A stretch of 64,000 nucleotides of DNA from Rallus limicola (Eukaryota > Chordata > Aves > Gruiformes > Rallidae). The stretch spans positions 10,150,501-10,214,500 of the forward strand of contig JAKCOZ010000021.1 of NCBI GenBank assembly GCA_022605955.1, written 5' to 3'. Under the pieces are notes generated by a model, which saw only the letters and a list, made by a program, of their open reading frames with translations, had not been told where the DNA came from and searched no databases. Within the stretch, counting starts at the first letter, position 1. Every line of letters starts with the position of its first letter. A program made the position numbers and the translations under genes. Shown here in pieces: positions 46,130 to 57,668 of this stretch.

Positions 46130-48582
46130 CAGACATTAGTAAGTATGGGCAGTAGATGTGCAATGTCAGCTCACTTGTGCCAGATGCATATCTAGTCAGA
46201 ATAATGAAAGAACAGTTTTATATGTGATTTGAGCTTACCTTTATGTATTTGGCTTCTTTAAAAAACAGTTACTTTCTCTCTCTGTGGCATCAGGCAGAAA
46301 GCATATCACACATGAATCGCTTTTGAGCGTGCTTGCTAAAGGATTAATTCACAAGCTCTCCTTATTTATAAAGAAGACCCTTCCAGAAGGGATTAATTTC
46401 TTTCATAACTGATAAAAAAAGGAGGAAATGTAACTAAACCAATTTATTCTGATTCCTATGAAAAATATTGTCTGTGAAAACATAAAGCACATACAAAACA
46501 TCAACATTTCACTCCTATCTGCATGTAGATCAATATAAATGGGTCACACTAACCTCTCAGAAAGCAGGTCTGCCTGACAACCAAAACTAATATGTATCTA
46601 AGGTTCTTAAAAAAACACTAACCACCTTTATCCATGCAGTATCTGCTCCCAAAAGGATGATTTATATCAGATAGGACTAAATGATCTTGTATTAAGATGG
46701 CTTCTTTTCACTTTGCATTGTAGCAAAGAACTTTCAATATAGACAGGCGTATTTAATCCAGTAGTATATGTTCTGCTTTGCTGCTTGTTTCACTTTCCTC
46801 CTTTGTCAAATAGCTATCTGACTGTGATACTGAAAAACATTTTAACAGGCACAAATGTAGAATAAGGTCTCAAATCACACGTGGAATTATAACGTGTTCC
46901 TCTCTAGCTTGGGATAGCATTTTCAAAAGCTATTAACTAAGAAGTTTAAATGACATGGCTGTACCGGGTGCTGATAGGAATGGTAGAGGTGCCAAGCTGA
47001 CACAGAAACATGGTGCAGCACATTTTTGCCAATGCTCTAAATAATGTAACTCAGGTGTAACAAAACCCCAGTAAGCCCCACCTTCCTGCCCCCTTTCTGA
47101 CTGCATCACATCTCTGTCATGGTTCAGCAGTTCTGTTTCTCTTGGGTGCTAGTGCTGTGTCTCAAGTTCATAGTCCTAGAAGTGTGTGTACTCTTTGTGT
47201 GACCTGAACATACTGGAAATTTTTTTGGAAATAAAAATGTCAGGCTCCTAAGTGTTAATGCTTTTCAAAATCATGGGGTAACTATGTAGAATGCCTTTGC
47301 AGATCTTGTGTGGTATACTGAAAGTTTGGATCCAGCTGGGAACTAAATAGTAAAACAAGCTAAAAGACCTTAAAATACTGTCCAGTCTTGATGTGTTGGA
47401 AAGAATATTTGTTATGTAGATACATAGTCCAGTAATATTAATCAGATTCTATGTACCCTGTGACTTGTAGTTTAATCAGGAGCCAGGAAAAGGTTGATGT
47501 ACTGAAGATTGCTTTGATTTTAAAACCTGAAATTAAATATCTAAATCACAAGAAATGTGAATATCTGGGATTTAAATTTATCTCCCACTCTTTGGCACAT
47601 TAATTGAAATCTTAAATGTGTGAAGAAGTCAGATATGAAGTACATTGCAAAGACTTATTTTATTTCTGTATTGAAGTTGTTTCCTTCCAAAAACTTTTAA
47701 TTTGCTACTGATTTCAATTTCATATGCAAGACCATATTCCGCAAAATATTTGGCTGTATGATATATACTGAGACTTGATAATGTGCCTGTCAGATTTGCA
47801 AAATTAGTCAAAATTCTGAAAAATGATTTGTCTGTTCAAAATGTACAGAATATATACCCTATTTTTTCCTAATCTGCTATATTCTTCATACATACTAAGA
47901 TAATGTACACTACTTTTAAACATCACAGTTAAATATAGTATTCAGTAGATAAGGAACAAGATGGAAGGATTTATCTCTTCTCCTCTGCCCAAAGGATCAA
48001 GCAGTTAAAATTATAATTATATTCCCCTGAGTCTGATCTTTCACTGATCACCCAGTAAAACCCAGAAGTACACAGGACATCTGGCAAAATTATAAATCTG
48101 AATAGTTGTAAACTGTTCTTGTAAGTGCTTCTTATTCAAGAAACCTCAGATTCTTAAATGTCTGACAATGAGTATTTTTCACAGCTCTCTGTAGCACCTC
48201 TTTTTAGTTCAGGTGCTGTACAGGCCCCAAGTACATCACAGTTAAGATGCAGCCACATCACCTGGAGCAGTTTAAGAATTGCTATGTCTCATGCTGCTTT
48301 TGTGCTGAGCTGTAGGCACTGACCATGAAGTCATTTTTAGCCTGTGCCAATTATTTAGTAAAATGTATTAGATTAAAACACTGAGAATGTTTAAGGTAGG
48401 ACCTAGTATTAAATGTAGGAAGTCTGGGGTCTAGTCCTTTTTAGTTATCTTGATTGCATTTCCTTTAATAGGTAATTAAATGCCAGGATCCTTTAAGGAG
48501 CTTATAAAAGACAATATATAGTGGCAGTCCATATGCACTTTTGAACTACTTATGGTTACTTAATTACAGGGAGGGGTTAGTC

Positions 48583-48590
48583 ATTTGCAT
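48583..48590. promoter_or_regulatory. Octamer motif ATTTGCAT
   Basis: A perfect POU-factor octamer, with a second one 560 bases to the right (49143-49150). The call is by motif only. Confidence 0.3.
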
Positions 48591-49572
48591 GCAGCTACAA
48601 GGCTTATTTTAGTTGCATTATTTCCAGGACTCTAAGAATGAGACAGGAACTCCACAGAGCAGATTGTTATCCCTTTGAAATGCATGTTAAACAATCCAGG
48701 ATTAGCTGAAACTATGATAGTTTTAAAATCTTAACATTTCTGGTATGTGTATACAGACACCATTTTTGCTACCTGCCATCTAGAAATCTTGGTATCATTG
48801 CAGAGCTCCAAGTGTCTGGTTTACATTTGTTGGGGTTTGTGTATAATATACATGTTTTGCTGGAACAGTTCCAATTCTTTCTCCAAAACTTTATTCATAG
48901 GGAGACTACTGGGAAAATTGATGCTGATCCTCTTGGAAATGGGATCAGAGATGCAAGTTCTCACCTCTGTAGTAGGTATCTCATGGGCTGCCTTCTAATG
49001 CTTCACAGAGAAAGCCCTTGCCCCTGAGGTTTGTCCTGTGCTGAGCTATAATGAATAAATCATGTTGGTGGCAGTGTTTGTGTTAGAGGTTATTTAAAGA
49101 CCTCAATGTCTAAGCTGCTGAGCAGGATTTGCTGTTTTTCCCATTTGCATATTCTGTTCTGAGAGCAGTGACATCATTTACAACTACTTTGGTAGAACAG
49201 GGTAGAAAAAAGGGGTTCGTTGTGCTTATGTAACCGAACCGACTCCCATATTGTTACTCCTGATTTAAGTGTGTAAGAAGAATTGGGCTATTAAAGAATA
49301 ACAGCAAGAAAAGAAAAACTCTATTTTCCCAAAAGAAGAGAAGGAAAGGGTGAAGAAGGAAACAATGCTAATTAGGTTGACTGAATGTGTACTTTGCTAC
49401 AGAAATTTAGGCGCATGTGGGTTGCATTAAGCAAGCACAGGAAGAACCAAGTTACACTGTTGGCTGTTAGCTAGCCACTTGTTGAATGAAATAAAAAATT
49501 CAAGCATCCTTTGTCAACTGTAGATCACGAGCATTTGATTGACACAACACCTATGCCCAGTTGTGCAAAGAA
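48591..49572. other. Intergenic, with a candidate enhancer-like cluster near 49.15 kb
   Basis: No gene is seen. The octamer ATTTGCAT (49143-49150) is followed 18 bases later by TGACATCA (49169-49176), a one-base variant of the CRE. The clustering is suggestive only. Confidence 0.5.
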
Positions 49573-49666
49573 TTAGTTTACTGAGAGGTTGAAAATCACA
49601 TGATACGCAGAAATCTTACTTAGTTTACTGAGAAGTTGAAAATCACATGATATGCAGAAATCTTAC
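49573..49666. repeat. 47-bp tandem duplication
   Basis: Two head-to-tail copies (49573-49619 and 49620-49666) differ at two positions, both G/A or C/T transitions. The unit begins TTAGTTTACTGAGA. The low divergence indicates a fairly recent duplication in the lineage. No gene is involved. Confidence 0.9.
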
Positions 49667-52600
49667 TATCTATAAACTATGTTTTGGTCATTTTATAGAA
49701 TTTCATTGATACATGTTTAAATTTGGCAAGGATTCAGCTGTCAGTTCTGTTACGTGTGTGTAGCATCTTGCAAATAGAACAGCTCATGAAACAGAAGCTG
49801 TGGTAATTTCTCAATACAATGAGAAAGTGTTTCTAAGATGCAAGTATTCTGTATAAACTCTCTACAAAGACCTTTGTACACATTATTATTTATAAACTGG
49901 CTTTTTTGATTACGGAGGGTGTTTTTTAGTACTTAGTTAATTTAATAAAGGCAAGTAGTTCCTTTTTTTTTAAATCAGTCTGTGCTTTTACATGACAGAA
50001 TTGAATAAAATTTATATTCCCTAATTGTAGGCACATCTTACATTCCAAATACATACTCAACTTTAATTTACTTGGTACAATATATAGAAAAAGGTGACTA
50101 TTTTGAGCTAGGTGCATTGAATTGTGTTCCAAGGATAATGCCACTTTGTGTTGCCAGTGGATTGGGTAAGAACAGGTAACTTCCCATTTTGCTAACTAGC
50201 TGATTGTGCACAAATCTGTAGTATGAGTTTCCACCTCTCTTCTTGATACTAACTTCAGAATTATTCATTCTTCATCCCCTATATGTACTCCCATTTGTGA
50301 CTGTTTTCTGTTGATTCAGATGAGGATGAAACTGAGCTCTTCTTACAGGTTAGAAGACTGTAACTTATTTCCTTACAGCAGGAATTAATTTGTTCTAATA
50401 AAACTTCCAAGAACTCCAGAAGGGAAGCAAACAAAATTCCTTTTGAAATGTCTTTGTGTGACTGTGCTTGGCTTTCACAATCAACAAAATGAGATCAAAT
50501 ATTCATATTTTAAAAATAAATTCTTAGGGTAACTATTTTACAGTTGTTTTCAGGGTAATTTTAATTTGGGTTTTTTTGTTTGTTTGGGTTTTTTTACAAT
50601 AAACTCTTAAAACAGAGCAAGGGACTTGGGCTTTGCTACAGCAAAGCATTTTCAAATATTAGAAGATCTTGTTTTATGAGGTGAAAAATCTCTGCCGCCA
50701 GAGCATAGTTTTAAGTGCTGGAAAAAAAGCAGTGTCTTCACAGAAAATTGGACTGTTTTTGAGAGAAGCAGCATCCTGTTCTATGGAATACATTCCACTG
50801 TGCACTATTTCAGTGTATCACAAAAATCCATGGTTCAAGGTTTTATTTTCAATATCTGAATTAGAAATGTATAACTAAGCTTATTAGAGGAATGATTGAG
50901 TACTGGTTGTGAATTTTTTTGCAAAACATTCTTTGTCTAAAAATGCTGGTTTTTTAGAAGAGAAAACGCTCATGGACATGCTGTGCTTTTTAAAGAAAGT
51001 TTCTGAGATCCAGAATTTCTGGTCAAAGTAAGTGAATGTCAGTGACTCTCCCACTTTGGCACGTAGAAAGTCAGTGGTTAGTGCTGTCACTCACACCAGG
51101 CGCTTTAAGTTTTGTTTCCTAAGCTGCAGAGAAGTGCCTTTAAGAAATGGCTGCTTGGAATTTGGCTGCCTGGTCATGGGTTATGTGCTCATGTTCTCCT
51201 CTTGGAAAAAAGTGTGGAAGGTCTTCAGCTTGTTCCAGTCTGGAATGCAGCTAAATGTGGATACTTCAGGATTTTTCTCAGATATTTTTTTTCCTGTCCA
51301 GCAGTATGTAGTTTAAATTGTAGTTTAAATACAATGGCTTTTAGCCTTTGTATAATCTTCCCCTCCATCTTGGTTTCACTCTCTTCTTTGGGATATGTAC
51401 AGATCACGTTTGTCTTACATGTGTTACCCAGATGAACAACGTCATGGGATGCCTGCCCCACTTAATGGTTGCAATTCTGGAACTGTATCATTGGTTACAA
51501 TAGGTGGGGCTGTGTACACCCAAAACCAAAAAATGTGTGGTTGGACAATGAGATGATTTGGGCTTGTTTGTGTTTAGGTTTGCACATTCTGCACACAAGA
51601 CATTGATCCCAAGTAAATAATGAAGAAGAAAAAATCCATTAAGTTATTCAAAATATCACAGAACTTGTCAAATTAATGTTTTCACAAGCAGCATCCAACC
51701 AATTGTTTTTGCAGTACAGCAGTTTTTTAGGGATTAGAGAAAATCTAGACTGTTCTCAGGCAAAATACAGCTGAGGTAAAGTCAGAATTTTGCATCAGAG
51801 CTTAAAAGTCTGGATTCTAGAAAATGTTGAGTTAAATAAGTGTTCTGAATTATTCATTTTACTTTTTGATTCCTGTGAAGGAGCTTACATCAGTGAAACT
51901 GGTCAAATAGAAGTGGCATCATGAGATGTGAAGCTAGCAGAATATTTCATACAAATTAAGAGATAAATCTGTGACTGAAAATGCAGTTTTTGTTGCTCAA
52001 ACTAAGAGCAGTCAATAAGAAGAATTTACAAGGGGGATGTTACAATTATGTTATAATTATGGTTCAAATGTTATAAGCTTAGGAGACTTGTGTTTCACAA
52101 TTACCTTTAATCTTATCTTCATGAAATAATGTAATATTTATATTTTCCATGTCAGGAAAAGTGATTAGCTCTTTGGTAACTAGGGGGAGAACACCAAAGG
52201 TGCCAAGCACTGTGATGCTTAGCAGATCAGCAACTGCAGGAGTTAATCTGCTGAGCGATGCAGTGTGGATATCTGTTCATCATATTTGTCAGAGAAAGTG
52301 GAAATCTAGAACACCAGAGTACCTCTAGGCAGGGTAACAGATACCCAGGTGGGTTTGTTGGTTTTAGACTAACTTTTCTGAAGCCAGAATATATTCCTTG
52401 GTGATAATATGACTTAATAAAAATTCACATTTATAGATGTGGCTAGGTGTAGTTTACAGCTCTCATCATAGAGACTGCCCCACGACCAGACAGGATGGTA
52501 TTTTAGCAGGACACAATTTTATCAGTTGGCATAGTTAAATATATCTTGATTGCTACTGCTAATTAGCAGGTTCAGAGATGAGAAAACTGAGATATGTGAG

Positions 52601-54889
52601 AAATTTATTAGATACTGGCATCCCAGTTGAAACTCTCCATGGACCAGATGGGCATGGACCAGTACTTTGGGCAGGGCATTTTTTCCATGCAGAGTGGGTA
52701 TGCTATTGTCCATATTGTTCTAATTTCAGCCTAAGTAGTTCCAGATTTCAACAAAACACGCTGTTTGTGAACTTTTTCTGCTTCATATGCCTCTAATGAC
52801 TGGGTCTATTCAGTTGAACAGGGATTTGAACACTCCACTTACTAATGTTGTGAGTCTGATGGTCATGACCTAGCCCAGAAGAAATTGGTGAAATTGGCTT
52901 TTGGAAAGTATGTGCAAAGTTCTGTTTAGCTTCAAACCACTGAAGGATATGTGAAGCTCATTCCCCAAGATGTCCTTTATGCTTTGAATTGAACAGGAAT
53001 ATAGTCCTTGAAGAGGCACTGAAATAGAGAGCTGGTGAAATAGAGATGGTGTTTGCTGAGCAGCCTCATACTCCAGTGTAACTGAAACTTGGTGCTATCT
53101 GTGAAGAGCCACCAAACAGGAAGGGGGTGAACATCTTCAGAATATTTTCTTGAGGATTATATTTTAAATAACTGCCAAATAAAAATTATGTTTTCCAAAA
53201 CTCATTCCATGTTAGACTACCATGAGCTTTAGAGATAATTCAGGAAATTTCTCCCATAAACTTCTAGAAGTCAGTGACTGCTGGAATGCTGCACCTTTGG
53301 GTATCAGTGACTGGAACTCTCAAAAGAATCGAGGACTTTAGTGCTGCTAAAATTCTCATGAAGGCCCTAGTTCCATATTATCAGCTCTTGGGGCTACTTA
53401 TCAGTCTTTGGGACTGATCAGCTAATTGTGTATGTGTAAATCTGTGTAAGATTCTGGAACACTAATTTAAAATCAACACTGATTTCTTTTATTCTAACAA
53501 ACTTTTTAGAATTTCAGAATGATCTTCAGAATCAGCACTAGAGTTTCTAATAAATTGTACAGGCCTGTGTTGTGTACTTGTGTCATCAAAGTTCTCCAGG
53601 CTCAGGGCACGGGGCTGAGCCAAAATCTGACTTAGTGCACTGGACATAAATTGTAGGCTTGGATTCCAAAAACTGGGCACCGGATGCCCTGTACAGTAGT
53701 TGAGTACTTGGATGCTGAATCCAAGTGTCAAAGGTCTGGACTGAAATCAGTATGATTTGAAATGTCAGTATTCTGAAGAATGATAGAACTTGTAAGAATA
53801 CTTCAGTAGGTTTTTCCTGTGCACATTTATTAAAACAAATTATAACTGAATATCAGTCTACATCAGACAGACATACTTAACAGATTTAGGTCCTATTTCT
53901 AAATGTTGTCTGATACAGCAGTGGTTTCAAAGAGTTGGATACCTACTTTTCAACTATTGTACAAGAAAATCCCTCTAAAGACACATTTTTGATCAGTTAA
54001 TAAAATTAGAAACACATAGAAAGTAGATCTGCACATATAAACTATGTGCACAGCCACGTGGTTCACAGCTATTACAAAGGACCTTGGGAGCAGACACCTC
54101 TCAGCCTCCAGTGTGAGCTTAGGTTTGGCCCCTCTCAGCAGGTTGGAACCTGTGCTGATCCCCCCAGGTCTGGTTTGGTGGCTGGCAATCTTAGCCTGCA
54201 TCAGCAACACCGATTGGAGTTGTTGCTATCCAAACATCTCCTAGTCTTTTCTGTAGCTTTGGGGTTTTTTCTGTGCTTAATAGTATTTTGGAAACTTGCT
54301 TGCTTTCATTTTTTTTATGCAGCTCCTTAATTGTGGCTGTAAAGAGACTGGAAAGATAGATTTTCTGTCCTTAAACTGCTTTCTGGATTTTGCCTATCAA
54401 TACTGTGAAATTTCTGAGTCTCCACTTAAAAGAACTGTTTAATATTTAACTTAAATAAACAGAACCAAGATTTATTTTTTTTTTAATGAAAGATCAGCTA
54501 CTGCAGGCCAAAAAAAAAATCTTTGGATTATTTTGTGTCAGGTCAATTGAAAGTAAAACACGTGAAAAAATGGACCCTTTTTTAATACTTCAGGAAGTGC
54601 TACAAAGAGTATAAGGGGAAGTAATAAGTACTGAAGGATGTTTTTTTGCTGTGTGTGCTGTTTGTGTTAGTGAGATTGGTACTTTTGAGTATTAACTTAG
54701 GAAGGTCTGTGCAGAAAAACAAAAGCAAAATATTAGGCCCGTCATTGTTTAATGTTCTGCTCATTTGCCCTTAGTGTTCTCTTAACTCACTCTCCCTAGC
54801 TACTGTGATAGGTTTCTACTTGTTGCTGGTGTTTTCCATAGGAACACTTCTGTCCCAGTGCCAGCACATTATGTTCCTGGTTAGAGCCA
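49667..54889. other. Intergenic, no feature recognised
   Basis: About 5.2 kb of AT-rich unique sequence. Open frames are up to 107 codons and show no known domain. There is no recognised mobile element or RNA gene. Confidence 0.7.
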
Positions 54890-54897
54890 TGACGTCA
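54890..54897. promoter_or_regulatory. Perfect CRE (TGACGTCA)
   Basis: The second full CRE consensus in the window, inside a moderately GC-rich stretch (54840-54930) that ends at a TGAA microsatellite. The call is by motif only. Confidence 0.45.
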
Positions 54898-54932
54898 AAT
54901 GGCACCTGGCTCCAGGCCAAGGAATGCTGCTG

Positions 54933-54967
54933 TGAATGAATGAGTGAATGAATGAATGAATGAATGA
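54933..54967. repeat. (TGAA)n microsatellite
   Basis: About eight TGAA units, with one variant unit (TGAG) near the left side and another at the right edge. This is a tetranucleotide repeat likely to be polymorphic. Confidence 0.93.
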
Positions 54968-56836
54968 GGTTTTCAATTCACACTATAGTTGCCTCTTTCA
55001 GAGCCAGGAATCTTCATGTAACGTTCAGTCAGCTGGCTCATGTAAATATATCAGTGTTTCTTAATAGAACGAGAAGGAACTTCAGAGAGGGAGGGTTCAC
55101 AGTATGTACAGCACCTTCAAGTGCAGAACCAGTTATAATCACTAGAACCACTAAGGAAGAAAGATGTGATTCAATGCACAGTGGCTGCTGTGTTCTAAAC
55201 AGTCAGAGAAGGAATCCTGTGCCTTCTTTCAGGGTCTGGCTTCTATTGTTTTAGTTCCTGCAGTCAGTTTCTGTGCCCTTTTGAATGACCAGAATAACAT
55301 GGTGGGAATAACCTTTCCATGACAGTACTGTACATGCTTACCTTCTGTTTTATTCACAGAATTCTTCAACAGATGGGTGTACAGAAAGAGTAAATTGAAT
55401 GTTTATAGCATCCACAAAAGTTAGCTAAAGCACAGATTTGGCAGGAGAACAGTGCATGCTGTTGAATTTATAAGGCATAAACCAATGCACATATGGAAGA
55501 TAGACTGGTGAATTATGTGGAAGATCAGTGGTCCAAGAGCTGCCAGAACAAAGGCATGGTATAGCAGCTGGGGCTGCGGCAGGCCCCCCGATGTGTACAG
55601 CCATCAACTGCTCAATTAAGGACTAGCTGACAGTGCTCAGGGCTCTTCTGTGAGACACAGTAAAGCATAGTGCTAAGCATCCCAAACTTTAAAGTACCAA
55701 TGTGTGCACTCATGCAGTATTGTGATAATAAATGTTTTACTGTTTCATAATTAAAAGATGCTGTAACCCATATTTTTTTTAAAAAAATCACATTTTAGAA
55801 TGGATTTTGATAAGTGATGCTACTCTTGTATGAATATTTAAAGGCATACCTTTAAATCCTCTGCTTGGTAGGAAACAGCTAGAACATAAGAGTTTGGCAT
55901 CAAAAAGATGCACTATACCCTGTTGTAGAAAAATGTATTTGGATGTATTGACTTTTTTCTTTGAAAGAGTTTATGCATCTTAATGAAAGCATGGTTTCTG
56001 AAGTATTGGTAAAGTGACAAATACATTTTTCATGCCAGATTAATGCAAAGATACATAAAAATCACTGTTCTGCATAAATGACAAAATTCACTAATTTAGG
56101 CATAATATTGCAAGCATTTATGAACATGCTTACCTTTATTACTTTGACTGTGCTTTTGAAATCAATGGAATTAGTCATATTAAAGTACATCCATAAGCAG
56201 TTGCAGCCCTGAGCTGAAAAAGTCCGAGTTTAAATAGAAGCCTCTAAATCCATGGCCATGCTCTACAGTGTCCATAAGATTAGCCTGGGTTGGACAAGGG
56301 AGGAAGAAGATGTTTTGTGATAATCAAAACATAACAATGAAGAGGACAGTGACACTCAGGGCCTCATGCAGACAGTGATACCATTTTCCTTTGCATCTTA
56401 TTTTGACAGCTATTAAGTAGGACTGGCATGAATTGCTTTTATTTCTTGACCCAGCATGATTATTAGATTGTGAGTCTTGCATAAAACGAAGCCATCACCA
56501 ATTAATCTCCAGTTTTATTGGATGTAATTGTTTAAATGATGTACCATAAATATCTGAGGCTGAGCGCTCTTTCAGAGCTCTTTTCACATGCAGCATAATA
56601 CAATTCTCTTAGATACACTTTGAAGAGAAGCAGTCTTTTAACCTTTTAAATAAGCACAGTTTAGTGCATAAATGGTTACAGAGGGAAGACTGGAGCAACA
56701 AACAGTCCAGGACTGTTTGTGCATGTAAAACACGAGCAGTAGCAGTGGCTTCCATTCTTTCCTGAAGGAACCAGCAGCAAACAAATCAAGGTAGTTCAAT
56801 ATATCATCTCTGGGGATATTGTAAGTGAAGAAATAG
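54968..56836. other. Intergenic; part (56040-56600) looks like a possible conserved non-coding element
   Basis: No gene is seen. The segment 56040-56600 is dense in homeodomain-like words (CCAATTAATC, TTTATTGG, AATCAATGG, TTAATG) and free of simple repeats, which is how many conserved avian enhancers look. Without an alignment this remains a guess. Confidence 0.4.
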
Positions 56837-56856
56837 CTTTTTTTTTTTTTTTTTAG
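56837..56856. repeat. T run at the 3' end of a CR1 copy
   Basis: About 18-20 T bases abut the CR1 3' terminus. On the element's strand this reads as a poly(A) tail directly after ATTCT, replacing the octamer repeats that end the other young copies here. Confidence 0.85.
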
Positions 56857-57626
56857 AATTATCAAGGTTGGAAAAGACCTAAAAGATCATCCAGTCCAAC
56901 CATTCACCTATTACTACTAGCTCCCACTAAAACCATGTCTCTCAATACAACATCTAGTCTTTCCTTGAACATCCCCAGGGTTGGTGACTCCACCACCTCC
57001 CTGGGCAGTGCATTCCAGTGTCTGACTACCCTTTCTGAGAAGTAGTGCTTCCTAATGTCCAGCCTGAATCTCCCCTGGCGCAGCTTGACACCATTCCCTC
57101 TAGTTCTATCACTGTCTACACGGGAGAAGAGGCTGACCCCCAGCGCACCACAACCTCCCTTCAGGAAGTTATAGAGAGCTATAAGGTCTCCCCTGAGCCT
57201 CCTCTTCTCCAGGCTGAACAATCCCAGCTCCCTCAGCCGCTCCTCGTAAGGCCTGTGTTCCAGACCCCTCCCCAGCTTAGTAGCCCTCCTCTGAACGCGT
57301 TCCAGGGCCTCAATGTCTTTCCTGTAGTGAGGGGCCCAAAACTGAACACAGTACTCGAGATGCGGCCTCACAAGTGCTGAGTACAGGGGGACAATCACCT
57401 CCCTGTCCCTACTAGTAACACTATTTTTGATGCAAGCCAGGATGCCGTTGGCCTTCTTGGCCACCCGCGCACACTGTCGGCTCATGTTCAGCCGTGCATC
57501 AATCAGTACCCCCAGGTCCCTTTCCTCCACACAGTCCTCCAGCCACTCCGCCCCAAGCCTATAGCGCTGCCTGGGGTTGTTGTGGCCAAAGTGCAGGACT
57601 CGGCACTTGCTCTTGTTAAACCTCAT
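56857..57626 (-). mobile_element. CR1 LINE with open C-terminal part of ORF2
   Basis: The longest CR1 copy in the window, about 770 bp, in minus orientation. It carries an uninterrupted 240-codon frame (57626-56904), corresponding to the C-terminal part of the CR1 reverse-transcriptase protein. Recognisable segments are [58 protein letters not shown] and [14 protein letters not shown]. These form the region after the polymerase palm that is shared by chicken-repeat-1 and related non-LTR elements. The upstream endonuclease and catalytic YADD part are missing because the copy is 5'-truncated. The frame ends with a stop followed by a 3' UTR of about 45 bases. Lack of stops and close match to the short copies suggest a young insertion. 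It is not expected to be active. Confidence 0.95.
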
Positions 57627-57668
57627 TTATATGATCTGGGACAGATCATTTATATGATCTGGGACAGA
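57623..57668. repeat. Perfect 23-bp tandem duplication at the CR1 5' junction
   Basis: TCATTTATATGATCTGGGAC plus AGA occurs twice head to tail with no mismatch, starting in the last CR1 bases (CCTCAT). It probably arose during or after the 5'-truncated insertion. No matching copy is seen at the other end of the element, so it is not a simple target-site duplication. Confidence 0.88.

Larger units (their letters stand above)
39997..48582. other. Intergenic, no gene recognised
   Basis: About 8.6 kb of mostly AT-rich unique sequence. Short A runs (40880-40897, 44307-44318) occur. The longest open frame (41075-41521, 148 codons) has no recognisable domain and no supporting splice or promoter signal. 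It holds an AT-rich patch with a palindrome (43067-43094) and a doubled E-box (46118-46129), listed separately. Confidence 0.7.

Noticed and set aside
57045..57380. 111-codon + strand open frame
   Set aside because: It is the antisense shadow of the CR1 ORF2 region.
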